From Streptomyces sp. NBC_00237 (GTDB lineage: Bacteria > Actinomycetota > Actinomycetes > Streptomycetales > Streptomycetaceae), in contig NZ_JAPEMT010000002.1 in NCBI RefSeq assembly GCF_026342435.1, forward strand, positions 558,001 to 622,000: a DNA stretch of 64,000 nt, read 5' to 3'. Below the pieces are notes generated by a model that saw only the letters and a list, made by a program, of their open reading frames with translations, did not search any database and was not told where the DNA came from. The position numbers and the translations under genes are program-made. Position 1 is the first letter of the stretch. Every line of letters begins with the position of its first letter. Positions 20,026 to 27,843 of this stretch are shown here, one piece after another.

Positions 20026-21036
20026 TCAGGAGGTGCTCAACGCAGGGATGACCGTTGCGCCGTAGGCGTCGATGGTCCGCTCCCGCGCGTCGTGCATGTC
20101 GTAGAGGGCGAACTGGTCGACGCCCAGCCCTCGCAGCGCCCGCAGCTTCTCGATGTGCGCCTCCACCGGGCCCAGCAGGCAGAACCGGTCGACGATCTCG
20201 TCGGGCACGAAGTCGGTGTCGGGGTTCTGGGCCCGCCCGTGGTGCGCGTAGTCGTAGCCCTGCCTGGCCTCGATGTACGAGGTGAGCTCCTGCGGTACGA
20301 GGCCGGATTCGGCCCCGTACTTCGCGACCAGGTCGGCGACGTGGTTGCCGACCATGCCGCCGAACCAGCGGCACTGGTCGCGGGCGTGGCCGAGGTCGTC
20401 GCCGACGTAGGCGGGGGCGGCGACGCAGATCTTCACGTCGGAGGGGTCGCGTCCGGCGGCGGACGCCGCGTCGCGCACCGCGCGGATCATCCACTCGGTG
20501 AGGAAGGGGTCGGCGAGCTGGAGGATGAACCCGTCGGCCTTCGCCCCGGCGAGGGCGAGCGCCTTGGGCCCGTACGCGGCCATCCAGACCGGCAGCCGCC
20601 CGTCCCGCACCCACGGGATCCGTACCGTCTGGCCGTCCACCTTCGCCTCGCGGCCCTCGGCGAGGTCGCGGATGACGTCCATGGCCTCGCCGAGCCGGGC
20701 CAGGGTGTTGGGCTTGCGCCCGGCGACGCGCATCGCGGAGTCGCCCCGGCCGATGCCGCAGACGGTCCGGTTGCCGTACATGTCGTTGAGGGTGGCGAAG
20801 GTGGAGGCGGTGACCTCCCAAGTGCGGGTGCCCGGGTTGGTGACCATGGGCCCGACGATCAGCCGGTCGGTGTGCTCCAGGATGCGGCTGTAGATGACGA
20901 ACGGCTCCTGCCAGAGCACGGCGGAGTCGAAGGTCCAGCCGTAGCGGAATCCGTTGCGTTCGGCGCGGCGCATCAGGCCGACGACCTCGGATGCGGGCGG
21001 ATCGGTCTGCAGGACGAGTCCGAAGTCCATCGGCAT
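20026..21036 (-). CDS. LLM-class F420-dependent oxidoreductase (TIGR03842-like)
   Basis: A 336-residue luciferase-like (beta/alpha)8 protein using coenzyme F420. It opens MPMDFGLVLQTDPPASEVVGLMRRAE and carries CGIGRGDSAMRVAGRKPN and PVWMAAYGPKALALAGAKADGF, the F420-binding pattern of this class. This subfamily is usually found beside dihydropyrimidinase and NCS1 permease genes, so it probably reduces or oxidises a pyrimidine-derived intermediate; the reaction itself is not known to me. ATG 21036 has AGGAGGT about ten bases upstream. The strong site suggests its own translation initiation even if it was once inside a longer operon. Confidence 0.9.
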   Translation of the reverse strand: MPMDFGLVLQTDPPASEVVGLMRRAERNGFRYGWTFDSAVLWQEPFVIYSRILEHTDRLIVGPMVTNPGTRTWEVTASTFATLNDMYGNRTVCGIGRGDSAMRVAGRKPNTLARLGEAMDVIRDLAEGREAKVDGQTVRIPWVRDGRLPVWMAAYGPKALALAGAKADGFILQLADPFLTEWMIRAVRDAASAAGRDPSDVKICVAAPAYVGDDLGHARDQCRWFGGMVGNHVADLVAKYGAESGLVPQELTSYIEARQGYDYAHHGRAQNPDTDFVPDEIVDRFCLLGPVEAHIEKLRALRGLGVDQFALYDMHDARERTIDAYGATVIPALSTS

Positions 21037-21274
21037 GTGGGGCGTACCTCCTGGCTCAGGTACTGACGCTGTGTCGGATGCGGCGAACTGCCGGGCGCGC
21101 AGGGCGTTTTCAGCCGCCCGGGAGCCACGCCGCCGGGGCTGCGAAGGGTCAATCGTGGACCCCGCCGGGGGCCTTGGCAAGAGGGACACCACGCGCGTCC
21201 ACGTGCGGCGTCACCGAGTTCGCCCGTACGGGGGAAGAACCGTGACGGCTCCTCCCCCGCAGGTCGCGGACCGA

Positions 21275-23293
21275 TCAGCAGGGTGGCCGGTGTCCGTCGT
21301 GCCGCAGGGCGTGCGGTCCGCCGGCCGTGAGGGTGGCGGCGACCGATGGCGGCTGCGGCGTGCCGTCCTCGCGCACCGGCACGGGCGGGTCGACGACCTC
21401 GCCGACGCCGGGCCCGCGCAGGGCGGCGTTCTTGACGCGCACCCGGTCCAGCGGCGAAGGCGTCAGGACCCGCCGCTCGCGCACGAAGGCGATGAAGCTC
21501 TCGAAGTCGCGCTGGTGCCGGTAGGGCTCGCGGCGGTCGGTGAGCGCCGGGTAGCCGTCCATCCCGAGGATCGTGTACGAGGAGGTGGCGAGCCGGTAGT
21601 CCCGGTCGGGCCGCAGCGGCGCGCCGTCGATCGTCACGTCGGCGGGGTCGACCCGGTCCCCCACGGCTCCGGCGGCGTCGAAGGCGTACCGGACGTTGGC
21701 GGAGACGGCGAGCGGCGCGAAGCGCAGCGCCCCGCCCGGGCCCGTGGACCACTGCTGTTCGAGGGCGTCGTGGATCTGCTGCCCGGTCACCCGCACGCAC
21801 ACCGTGGGGCTGCCGTACCCGATGGCCCGCCATGCCTGCCCGAAGGCGACCGCGCCGTCGGGTCCCGGCGTCAGGTCGCCGCGTACGAGGGACTGCCCGA
21901 CGGCGGGTGCCAGCGGCACCAGGGCGAGCTGCGCGGGCACGTACCGGTGGATGTTGGAGTCGTCGTACGACGGTGCGGGCCTGCGCGCCGCCCACAGCGT
22001 CCAGTCCGCGGCGAGGTCACCCATCGTGGACTGCCCGAGGGCGTTGCGCGTACGGGTGAAGGGGCCGCGCTGGGTCCCGATGCGGCTGCGTTCGCGGGTG
22101 GCGGCCTGCCCGGCCCAGTAGTCGGCGACGGCCTTCAGCTCGGGGTGCGGGGTGACGTCGCGGGTGTTGGGGTGGCTCGTGGACACGGTCAGCTCGCGGA
22201 CGACCCGGCCGGTGCGGGGGTCGAGGCGCAGGTTGATCTCGTTGATGACCTGCCCGTGGAATCCGGCCTCGACGAAGGGGCGCGGGACGCCGTTGGGGTC
22301 GGGGAGCATCATGTTGAAGCGGGTGTGCCAGTGCCCGCAGACGATGGCGTCGATGTCGGGCGAGACCTTCAGCGCCAGCTCGTAGGCGGGACCGGACGGG
22401 TTGCTGCCGCTGTTGAAGTCGCCGCCCGCGACGGCCCCGTCGTGCATGCTGAGGACGATCGCGTGCACACCGCGCCGCTTGAGTTCGCGGGCGCACCGGT
22501 CGGCGGTGGCTATCTGGTCGAGGGTCCTCAGCCCCGGATGGTACGAGTTCGAGAAGAGCAACTCGGTCCCGAACACGGTGAGATGGATGAACCCGATCGG
22601 AATGCGCCGCCCGCGCGGCCCTCGTACGTACTCCACGTGGTACGGCGGGAGGACGGTCCGCCCGGTCCGCGTCCGCACCACGTTGGCGCTGTAGTAGCGG
22701 AAGTCCGCGCCCCGGAAGCGGCGTCCGGTGGAGTCGCGGAATCCGGTGTCGCGCCCGACGACGGGATAGGCCCGCCCGCCCACCATGTGCTGCACCAGGT
22801 TGGCGGGCGACTTGTCGAACTCGTGGTTCCCGGCGGTCGCGAAGTCGAGGCCGAGCTTGTTGAGGGCTTCGATCGTCGGTTCGTCGGAGAAGGCGGCGGC
22901 GTCGAACTCCCAGCCGGAGAAGAGGTCTCCTGGCGCGAAGAATAGCGAGTTCGCCCGCCCGTCCCGCAGCCGCTCCAGATGCGTGCCCATCGCGGCGACG
23001 CCGCCGACGGTGTACGTCTTCCCGCCGTTGCCCCGCACGACGGCGTCGCTGCCGGTGGGGCCCTGCAAGTACCCGTGCAGGTCGCAGATGTTGAGGAGCT
23101 GTACGTCGACGTACTCGTCGGCGGTGGCGGCGTCGCGGGCCGCTTCGGAGGCGTAGGCGGGGACGCCCAGGGCGGTGGTGGTGGCGAGGGCGCCGAGAGC
23201 GGTGAGGAAGGTCCGTCGCCCCGTCTCGTGCGGCCGCGAACTCGTCTGCTGCGTAGGGATGTTGACTGAGTGTCTGCTACGAGTCTGAGTCAC
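21275..23293 (-). CDS. Secreted 5'-nucleotidase / metallophosphatase (UshA-like), Tat substrate
   Basis: A 672-residue exported phosphoesterase. A twin-arginine signal (GRRTFLTALGALATTTALG, cleavage near AYAS) predicts export folded. The calcineurin-like domain shows ICDLHGYL, APGDLF, AGNHEFD and VCGHWHTRFN, the four metal-binding blocks. The second half is a 5'-nucleotidase C-terminal substrate domain (QSTMGDLAADWTLWA, ATSSYTILGMDGYPAL). It should hydrolyse extracellular nucleotides or UDP-sugars. DLHG replaces the usual DFHG. GTG 23293 gives a long n-region and has no obvious ribosome site, so the start is uncertain. It is the first gene after the LLM gene in the accessory region; the 238-bp gap before it holds no gene. 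Confidence 0.9.
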   Translation of the reverse strand: MTQTRSRHSVNIPTQQTSSRPHETGRRTFLTALGALATTTALGVPAYASEAARDAATADEYVDVQLLNICDLHGYLQGPTGSDAVVRGNGGKTYTVGGVAAMGTHLERLRDGRANSLFFAPGDLFSGWEFDAAAFSDEPTIEALNKLGLDFATAGNHEFDKSPANLVQHMVGGRAYPVVGRDTGFRDSTGRRFRGADFRYYSANVVRTRTGRTVLPPYHVEYVRGPRGRRIPIGFIHLTVFGTELLFSNSYHPGLRTLDQIATADRCARELKRRGVHAIVLSMHDGAVAGGDFNSGSNPSGPAYELALKVSPDIDAIVCGHWHTRFNMMLPDPNGVPRPFVEAGFHGQVINEINLRLDPRTGRVVRELTVSTSHPNTRDVTPHPELKAVADYWAGQAATRERSRIGTQRGPFTRTRNALGQSTMGDLAADWTLWAARRPAPSYDDSNIHRYVPAQLALVPLAPAVGQSLVRGDLTPGPDGAVAFGQAWRAIGYGSPTVCVRVTGQQIHDALEQQWSTGPGGALRFAPLAVSANVRYAFDAAGAVGDRVDPADVTIDGAPLRPDRDYRLATSSYTILGMDGYPALTDRREPYRHQRDFESFIAFVRERRVLTPSPLDRVRVKNAALRGPGVGEVVDPPVPVREDGTPQPPSVAATLTAGGPHALRHDGHRPPC

Positions 23294-23357
23294 CCAGCGA
23301 TGGTGCGGATACGGAAGTGAAGCTCCCGGGAAGCTGAGGCGTCGATCGCGTGAGGAC

Positions 23358-23397
23358 GCTGTGGCAGCACCGTGAACCCGCACGGTGCTGCCACAGC
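23358..23397. terminator. Strong terminator hairpin
   Basis: Perfect 17-bp stem (GCTGTGGCAGCACCGTG) with a 6-nt loop, just after the stop of the anchor-A protein gene on the minus strand and before the 5'-nucleotidase start. Confidence 0.85.
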
Positions 23398-23411
23398 ACG
23401 ACCGCCCCCTG

Positions 23412-25883
23412 CTACTTCTTGGGCTTGACCTTCTTCTCCTCGTTCGTCATCCGTACGGTGACGCCCGTGGAGGCGTTGGACCGATTCACGGTGTGCGGTC
23501 CGGAGACCGGGTTGCGCGGCAGGAGGTAGCCCGAGGGGGCCTCGGTCTCGCGCACGTAGTACGACCCGAGCTTCAGGCCGTCGAAGTCGCAGCGGCCCCG
23601 CTCGTCCGTGGCGCAGCCGCTGTCGGTCCGCGTGTCGGCGCGCCCGGTGGTCTGGAGGCCGGGGACGCCGTTGGTCTCGCGCCAGAGTTCGACGACGGCG
23701 CGGGGCAGCCCGCGACCGGTGCGGGAGTCGACCTTGAGGACGTGGAGGCTGCCCTTGACCTCCGGGACGACCTTCTTCGTGTTGCGGGCAACGATCGTCA
23801 CGCCCTCCGCGGGGGGCGTGTCCGGCATTCTCACCGGCCCGAAGACGGAGGGAGTGGGCGGCTGGTAGCCGGCCGGGACTCCGGTCTCCTCCCAGTAGAA
23901 GGAGTCACCGCCCTTGCCCAGGGCCGTGCACCGCCCGTCCGCACCGGTGGTGCACGGCGCGCCCTTGCGCTCGTCGGGGTTCGCACCCGAGGTCTGGAGA
24001 CCGGCGACCCCGTTCGACTCACGCCACAGCTGGAACACCGCGCCGGGCAGCGGAGCCCCGGTGGCGGAGTCGACCTTGCGGACGGTGAGCTTTCCCCAGA
24101 CCTCGGGGCCGACGTTCTTCTTGTTCCGCACCGTGGTCGTGGTGGCGGGCGTACCGGGCTTCACCGGCCCGAAGACGTGCGGGTCGGGCAGGTCGTAGCC
24201 GGAGGGCGCACGGGTCTCCTCCCAGTAGAAGGAATCCTTCACGTTCCCCCTCCCCGCACACACGCCCTGCTCGTCCGAGGTGCACGGCGCCCCCTTGCGC
24301 TCGTCGGGGTTCGCACCCGACGTCTGGAGACCGGCGACCCCGTTCGACTCACGCCACAGCTGGAACACCGCGCCCGGCAGCGGAGCCCCGGTGGCGGAAT
24401 CCACCTTGAGGACCTGGAGGTCTCCGTCCACCGAACTGGGTTTCCGCAGGTTCCGCACCGTGGTCGTGGTGGCCGGCGTACTGGGCTTCACCGGCCCGAA
24501 GACGTGCGGGTCGGGCAGGCCGTAGCCGGAGGGCGCACGAGTCTCCTCCCAGTAGAAGGAGTCCTCCTCATTCCCCTTCGCCGCGCACTCGCCCCGCGTG
24601 TCCGTCGTGCACTCGGGGCCCTTGCGCTCGTCGGGGTTCGCACCCGACGTCTGGAGACCCGCAACCCCGTTCGACTCACGCCACAGCTGGAACACCGCGC
24701 CGGGCAGCGGAGCCCCGGTGGTGAAATCCACCTTGAGGACCTTCAGGTCGCCCTCCACGGGGGCGGTCCCGCAGTCCGGCAGGTCGCCGTTGAAGGGGTA
24801 CGCGTGGAACTCCTGGCCGCCGCCCCCGGTCGCGGAACTCTGGTGGGTCAGGTTGCCGGTGGTGAAGAAGCGGCCGTTCACGCCGGGCACGGACACGGCG
24901 GATTCGGATGCCTGGTTGCCGATGAGCACGCTGCCCTGGAACTGGCCCGTGCCCTTGATCTCGACGTTGGTGGCGTCGGGGAAGTTCCAGAGCAGCCGGC
25001 CGCGCAGCTTGTTCAGCGGGTCGTTGTCGTCGAAGGAGCCGCTGTAGGTGTTGATGGTGCGGTTCGTGCCGAGGACGTTGACCAGGATCGTCGCTCCGTC
25101 CGGAATGTTCCGGAACTCGATGCCTTGCTGGCCGCCGTTCGCCGAGGCCAGGTCGAAGTCGACGTTGAAGACCTGGAGGGCGGAAGTGTTGTCGCCGGTG
25201 AAGACGGTCTGGCCGCCCTCGTTGACGGCCGTACCGGTGGGCGGGCGCGTACCGGTGTCTCCGTCGGCGTAGCACTGGCTGGCGTCGGAAAGTTCCTTGC
25301 GCAGCCCGACGTACGGGGTGACGGCGGCCGGGTCAAGGGTGCTGGTGCCGACGATGGTGCCGGTGGCGGGGCCCGCGTGACGTACCACTCCGTCCTCGGC
25401 CAGCAGCCGCTGACCTGCACCGATGGTGACGGGTCCGCCGGTGGCGAGGTAGTCGGACCCGACGGGCGGCGCGACGCGGGAGCCGACGCCCGCGACGCCG
25501 ACGTTGTAGATCTGGCTGCCTTCCGGCGACTTGTCCATGTCGAACGCCCCGAGGACGACGACCCGGCCCTCCGCCTCGGCCGCCTTGCCGCGCACCCGGA
25601 AGTCGCCTCCCGCGAAGACGCTGATGCCGTTGTCGTACCCGGCGATCGCACCGTTGTTGATGGGCGGGAAGGGGTCGGGGCACTGACCGGGGACGCAGGG
25701 GCCGAGTCCACCGGGCAGGGGGGCCGCGCGCACTGCGGACGGGGTGGCGGCACCGGGCCCGGAATTCGCAGTTGCGGCGTTCACTCCGACGGTGAGGGGC
25801 AGGAGGGCAGTACTGACGGCGAGCCACGACACACCCGCCGCTCTCATCCCTGAAGACCTCATCCCAGCAGTTAGCATGCGCAC
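23412..25883 (-). CDS. Secreted choice-of-anchor A protein with four SpaA/Cna_B-like repeats
   Basis: An 823-residue surface or secreted protein. A signal peptide is followed by a choice-of-anchor-A domain (about 70-370; SVFAGGDFRVRGKA, VVVLGAFDMD, GRLLWNFPDATNVEIKG). Then come four SpaA-like beta-sandwich repeats of about 115 residues (from about 373, 490, 605 and 725). Each has an N-terminal VLKVD Lys, a central (Y/F)YWEET or YYVRET Glu and a C-terminal VRN-type Asn, the residues that form intramolecular isopeptide bonds in pilin domains. Repeats 1-3 also hold paired Cys. The protein ends KKVKPKK with no LPxTG motif or membrane helix, so it is probably released or held otherwise. GTG 25883 has GGAG nine bases upstream. 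Confidence 0.85.
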   Translation of the reverse strand: MRMLTAGMRSSGMRAAGVSWLAVSTALLPLTVGVNAATANSGPGAATPSAVRAAPLPGGLGPCVPGQCPDPFPPINNGAIAGYDNGISVFAGGDFRVRGKAAEAEGRVVVLGAFDMDKSPEGSQIYNVGVAGVGSRVAPPVGSDYLATGGPVTIGAGQRLLAEDGVVRHAGPATGTIVGTSTLDPAAVTPYVGLRKELSDASQCYADGDTGTRPPTGTAVNEGGQTVFTGDNTSALQVFNVDFDLASANGGQQGIEFRNIPDGATILVNVLGTNRTINTYSGSFDDNDPLNKLRGRLLWNFPDATNVEIKGTGQFQGSVLIGNQASESAVSVPGVNGRFFTTGNLTHQSSATGGGGQEFHAYPFNGDLPDCGTAPVEGDLKVLKVDFTTGAPLPGAVFQLWRESNGVAGLQTSGANPDERKGPECTTDTRGECAAKGNEEDSFYWEETRAPSGYGLPDPHVFGPVKPSTPATTTTVRNLRKPSSVDGDLQVLKVDSATGAPLPGAVFQLWRESNGVAGLQTSGANPDERKGAPCTSDEQGVCAGRGNVKDSFYWEETRAPSGYDLPDPHVFGPVKPGTPATTTTVRNKKNVGPEVWGKLTVRKVDSATGAPLPGAVFQLWRESNGVAGLQTSGANPDERKGAPCTTGADGRCTALGKGGDSFYWEETGVPAGYQPPTPSVFGPVRMPDTPPAEGVTIVARNTKKVVPEVKGSLHVLKVDSRTGRGLPRAVVELWRETNGVPGLQTTGRADTRTDSGCATDERGRCDFDGLKLGSYYVRETEAPSGYLLPRNPVSGPHTVNRSNASTGVTVRMTNEEKKVKPKK
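23900..24780. repeat. Direct repeats encoding SpaA-like domains
   Basis: Three near-identical segments of about 340 bp (similar blocks begin near 23960, 24290 and 24620) share long identical runs around TCGTCGGGGTTCGCACCCGA and CGCCACAGCTGGAACACCGC. A fourth unit at 23440-23750 is more diverged. The high DNA identity suggests recent duplication or ongoing homogenisation. Confidence 0.85.
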
Positions 25884-26044
25884 TTCTCACTGCTCCTCAG
25901 TCGAGCCCCTGCCCTGAGCAGGGAGCGTCCGGAGCGCCCGCGGCGAGTGACGGACGCCCGGAGATAGTCCCAGTGTTTGCTGTCAAGAATTTCCTGACGC
26001 GCCGTCAACTACCAAGGTGATCGCCTCCGCCGCCCGACCGGTGA

Positions 26045-26353
26045 CGGGTCCCCGGAGGCGCCGGGGAAGACCGCCCCTACGATGACCCAACAACGTCGAT
26101 CCCGGTCGGCGAGACCCCGCGCCTGCACTTCCCGCGCGCCCCCGAGGGCAAGAACATCCCGAACCGGCCGCACTTCGACGTGCGGGTCGGCACCGGTCTC
26201 GTAGGAGAGAAACGCCTGGCCGCACTGGAGGCCGAGTACCCCCGGCCGATCGCGCTCGGCGCGGAAAACGGTTGCCTGCTGCGCTCCGTCAGCGTCAACG
26301 AGTCGTGCCTGACGATGCGCGACATCAAAGACAACGAATTCTGCCTCGCCTGA
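26045..26353 (+). pseudogene. 3' remnant of a VOC/glyoxalase-like gene
   Basis: In frame from 26105 the translation reads VGETPRLHF, NRPHFDVRVGTGLVGEKRLA, then EAEYPRPIALGA and MRDIKDNEFCLA before TGA at 26351. This is the C-terminal half of the actinobacterial VOC (glyoxalase-fold) family that ends in a ...D-x-EGNEFCL motif. An in-frame stop at 26042 and the lack of the N-terminal betaalphabetabetabeta module show that the 5' part is gone. It is a decay product or an insertion scar between the anchor-A gene and the ComB-like gene. Confidence 0.7.
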
Positions 26354-26415
26354 CCGTCGGTCACCCCCGAGGGGCAGCCTGCACGCTCATACGACCCCAC
26401 CCAGGAGCGCGTCCG

Positions 26416-27438
26416 ATGACCACGCACAGCACGCCCCCCGCACCTCCGCACCCCACCTGGCTGACCCAGTCGCCCTATGGGGTACGGATGGACTGGGGCC
26501 CCGCCGCGGCGGCCGCCCTCTCCGGCGAGGTCGCCTGCCTGGTCGTGGTGGACGTGCTGTCGTTCAGCACCTCGGTGTCGGTGGCCACGGACCGGGGCAC
26601 GGCCGTCCACCCCTACCCCTGGCGTGACGAACGCGCCCTCGCCCACGCCGAAAAGCTGGACGCCGCCCTGGCAGTGGGCCGCTCGATGGCGACCGAGGCC
26701 ACCCCGTGGACACTGTCCCCCGCCTCCCTGCGCGACGGGCCACCGGTGGAACGTCTGGTGCTGCCCTCTCCCAACGGCTCGCAGATCTCGTCTGCGGCCG
26801 CCGCCACCGGCGCACGCGTGCTGGCGGGCTGCCTGCGCAACGCCGACGCCACCGCCGCGTGGCTGATCCACGAGGGACACGGCACCGCCGACTCCCCGGT
26901 GGCGGTGATCGCCGCCGGTGAACGGTTCCCCGACGGCTCCCTCCGCCCGGCCCTGGAGGACCTGCTGGGAGCAGGCGCCGTCATCGCACGCCTGTACGAA
27001 CGGGGCCGCTCCGCCCTCTCCCCGGAAGCGACGGCCGCCGCGGCTTCGTACACCTCGTACACCGCGGCCACCTCGGCCGACGACATCGACCGCGCCGTCA
27101 CCCTGTCCGCGTCCGGCCAAGAGCTGTACGGCCGCTCCTTCGCCGAGGACGTACGCATCGCCGTGCAGCTCGACTCCACCCCGCACACGGCAGTCCTGAC
27201 CGACGGCGCCTTCGTCCGGGCCCCCGCAATCAAGCACGCACGGTCATGGTCGTGGCTGGGCGGGTGCTCTACCCCATCCGCTACGCGAAGCGGGACGTAC
27301 CTGTCACCGTCGCCCGGCTGCGTCGCGCTGTCGGCCTCCGTGCGGACCTCATCAGGCGTCATGGCCCGGAGCCACGGCAGGGCGAGCTGGACTTGGGACT
27401 CGAAGAGCTCCAAGAGGCCGAGCTCCACAATGATTTGA
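26416..27438 (+). CDS. ComB-like 2-phosphosulfolactate phosphatase family protein with aberrant C-terminus
   Basis: A 340-residue frame. Residues 1-270 match the ComB family: VVVDVLSFSTSVSVATDRG near the N-terminus, LVLPSPNGSQISSAAAATGARVLAGCLRNA, IAAGERFPDGSLRPALEDLLGAGA, and SGQELYGRSFAEDV. In coenzyme M biosynthesis ComB removes phosphate from 2-phosphosulfolactate; the role in actinobacteria is unclear. After about residue 270 (near 27225) the frame loses normal third-position G/C bias and runs over the start of the gene at 27246, so the last 70 residues are probably read-through caused by loss of the original stop at a junction. ATG 26416 follows GGAG. Confidence 0.75.
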   Translation: MTTHSTPPAPPHPTWLTQSPYGVRMDWGPAAAAALSGEVACLVVVDVLSFSTSVSVATDRGTAVHPYPWRDERALAHAEKLDAALAVGRSMATEATPWTLSPASLRDGPPVERLVLPSPNGSQISSAAAATGARVLAGCLRNADATAAWLIHEGHGTADSPVAVIAAGERFPDGSLRPALEDLLGAGAVIARLYERGRSALSPEATAAAASYTSYTAATSADDIDRAVTLSASGQELYGRSFAEDVRIAVQLDSTPHTAVLTDGAFVRAPAIKHARSWSWLGGCSTPSATRSGTYLSPSPGCVALSASVRTSSGVMARSHGRASWTWDSKSSKRPSSTMI

Positions 27439-27608
27439 ACCAACTGGATCCGGACGCCGGACTGGTTCTGCTGGCGTACGCATGCGCGATGGACACCGGG
27501 GTTCTACGTCTTGAGTGGGGAGACGCCGAATTGCGTCGCGGCGATCGGCAGTTGCTCTGGCATCACCACGAGGTCCTGGACCTGCCCTCTGCCCGGCCCA
27601 CTGTCTGA
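27246..27608 (+). CDS. Small hypothetical protein
   Basis: A 120-residue, Leu/Arg/Glu-rich soluble protein (VLYPIRYAKRDVPVTVARLRRAVGL, then a helical LDLGLEELQEAELHNDLNQLDP) with no family I recognise. It overlaps the suspect tail of the ComB-like frame; codon bias is better in this frame, so I take this one as coding here. A perfect hairpin at 27644-27683 follows its stop, which supports it being a real transcription unit end. Confidence 0.5.
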   Translation: MVVAGRVLYPIRYAKRDVPVTVARLRRAVGLRADLIRRHGPEPRQGELDLGLEELQEAELHNDLNQLDPDAGLVLLAYACAMDTGVLRLEWGDAELRRGDRQLLWHHHEVLDLPSARPTV

Positions 27609-27643
27609 ACCAATCCGAGCGGGTGAATACCCATAGGGCTGAC

Positions 27644-27683
27644 CACTGCGTGGTGCCGTCGTAGCCAACGGCACCACGCAGTG
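27644..27683. terminator. Terminator hairpin
   Basis: Perfect 16-bp stem (CACTGCGTGGTGCCGT) with an 8-nt loop, 36 bp after the stop of the small hypothetical gene. Otherwise 27609-27843 holds no gene. Confidence 0.8.
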
Positions 27684-27843
27684 AGGGGTCGCACCGGCGG
27701 CGACGCCGCGAAATACCCTCGCACTCAGATGCGCCACCGGTACTACTCAGAGACGAAAACCCGCTTCGTGACGGCTCCGCTCCGATTTTCCCTCGTCGCT
27801 CCCATCAGCCCCGCGAGCGCTCCAACCCCCAGGCTTCCGGGTC

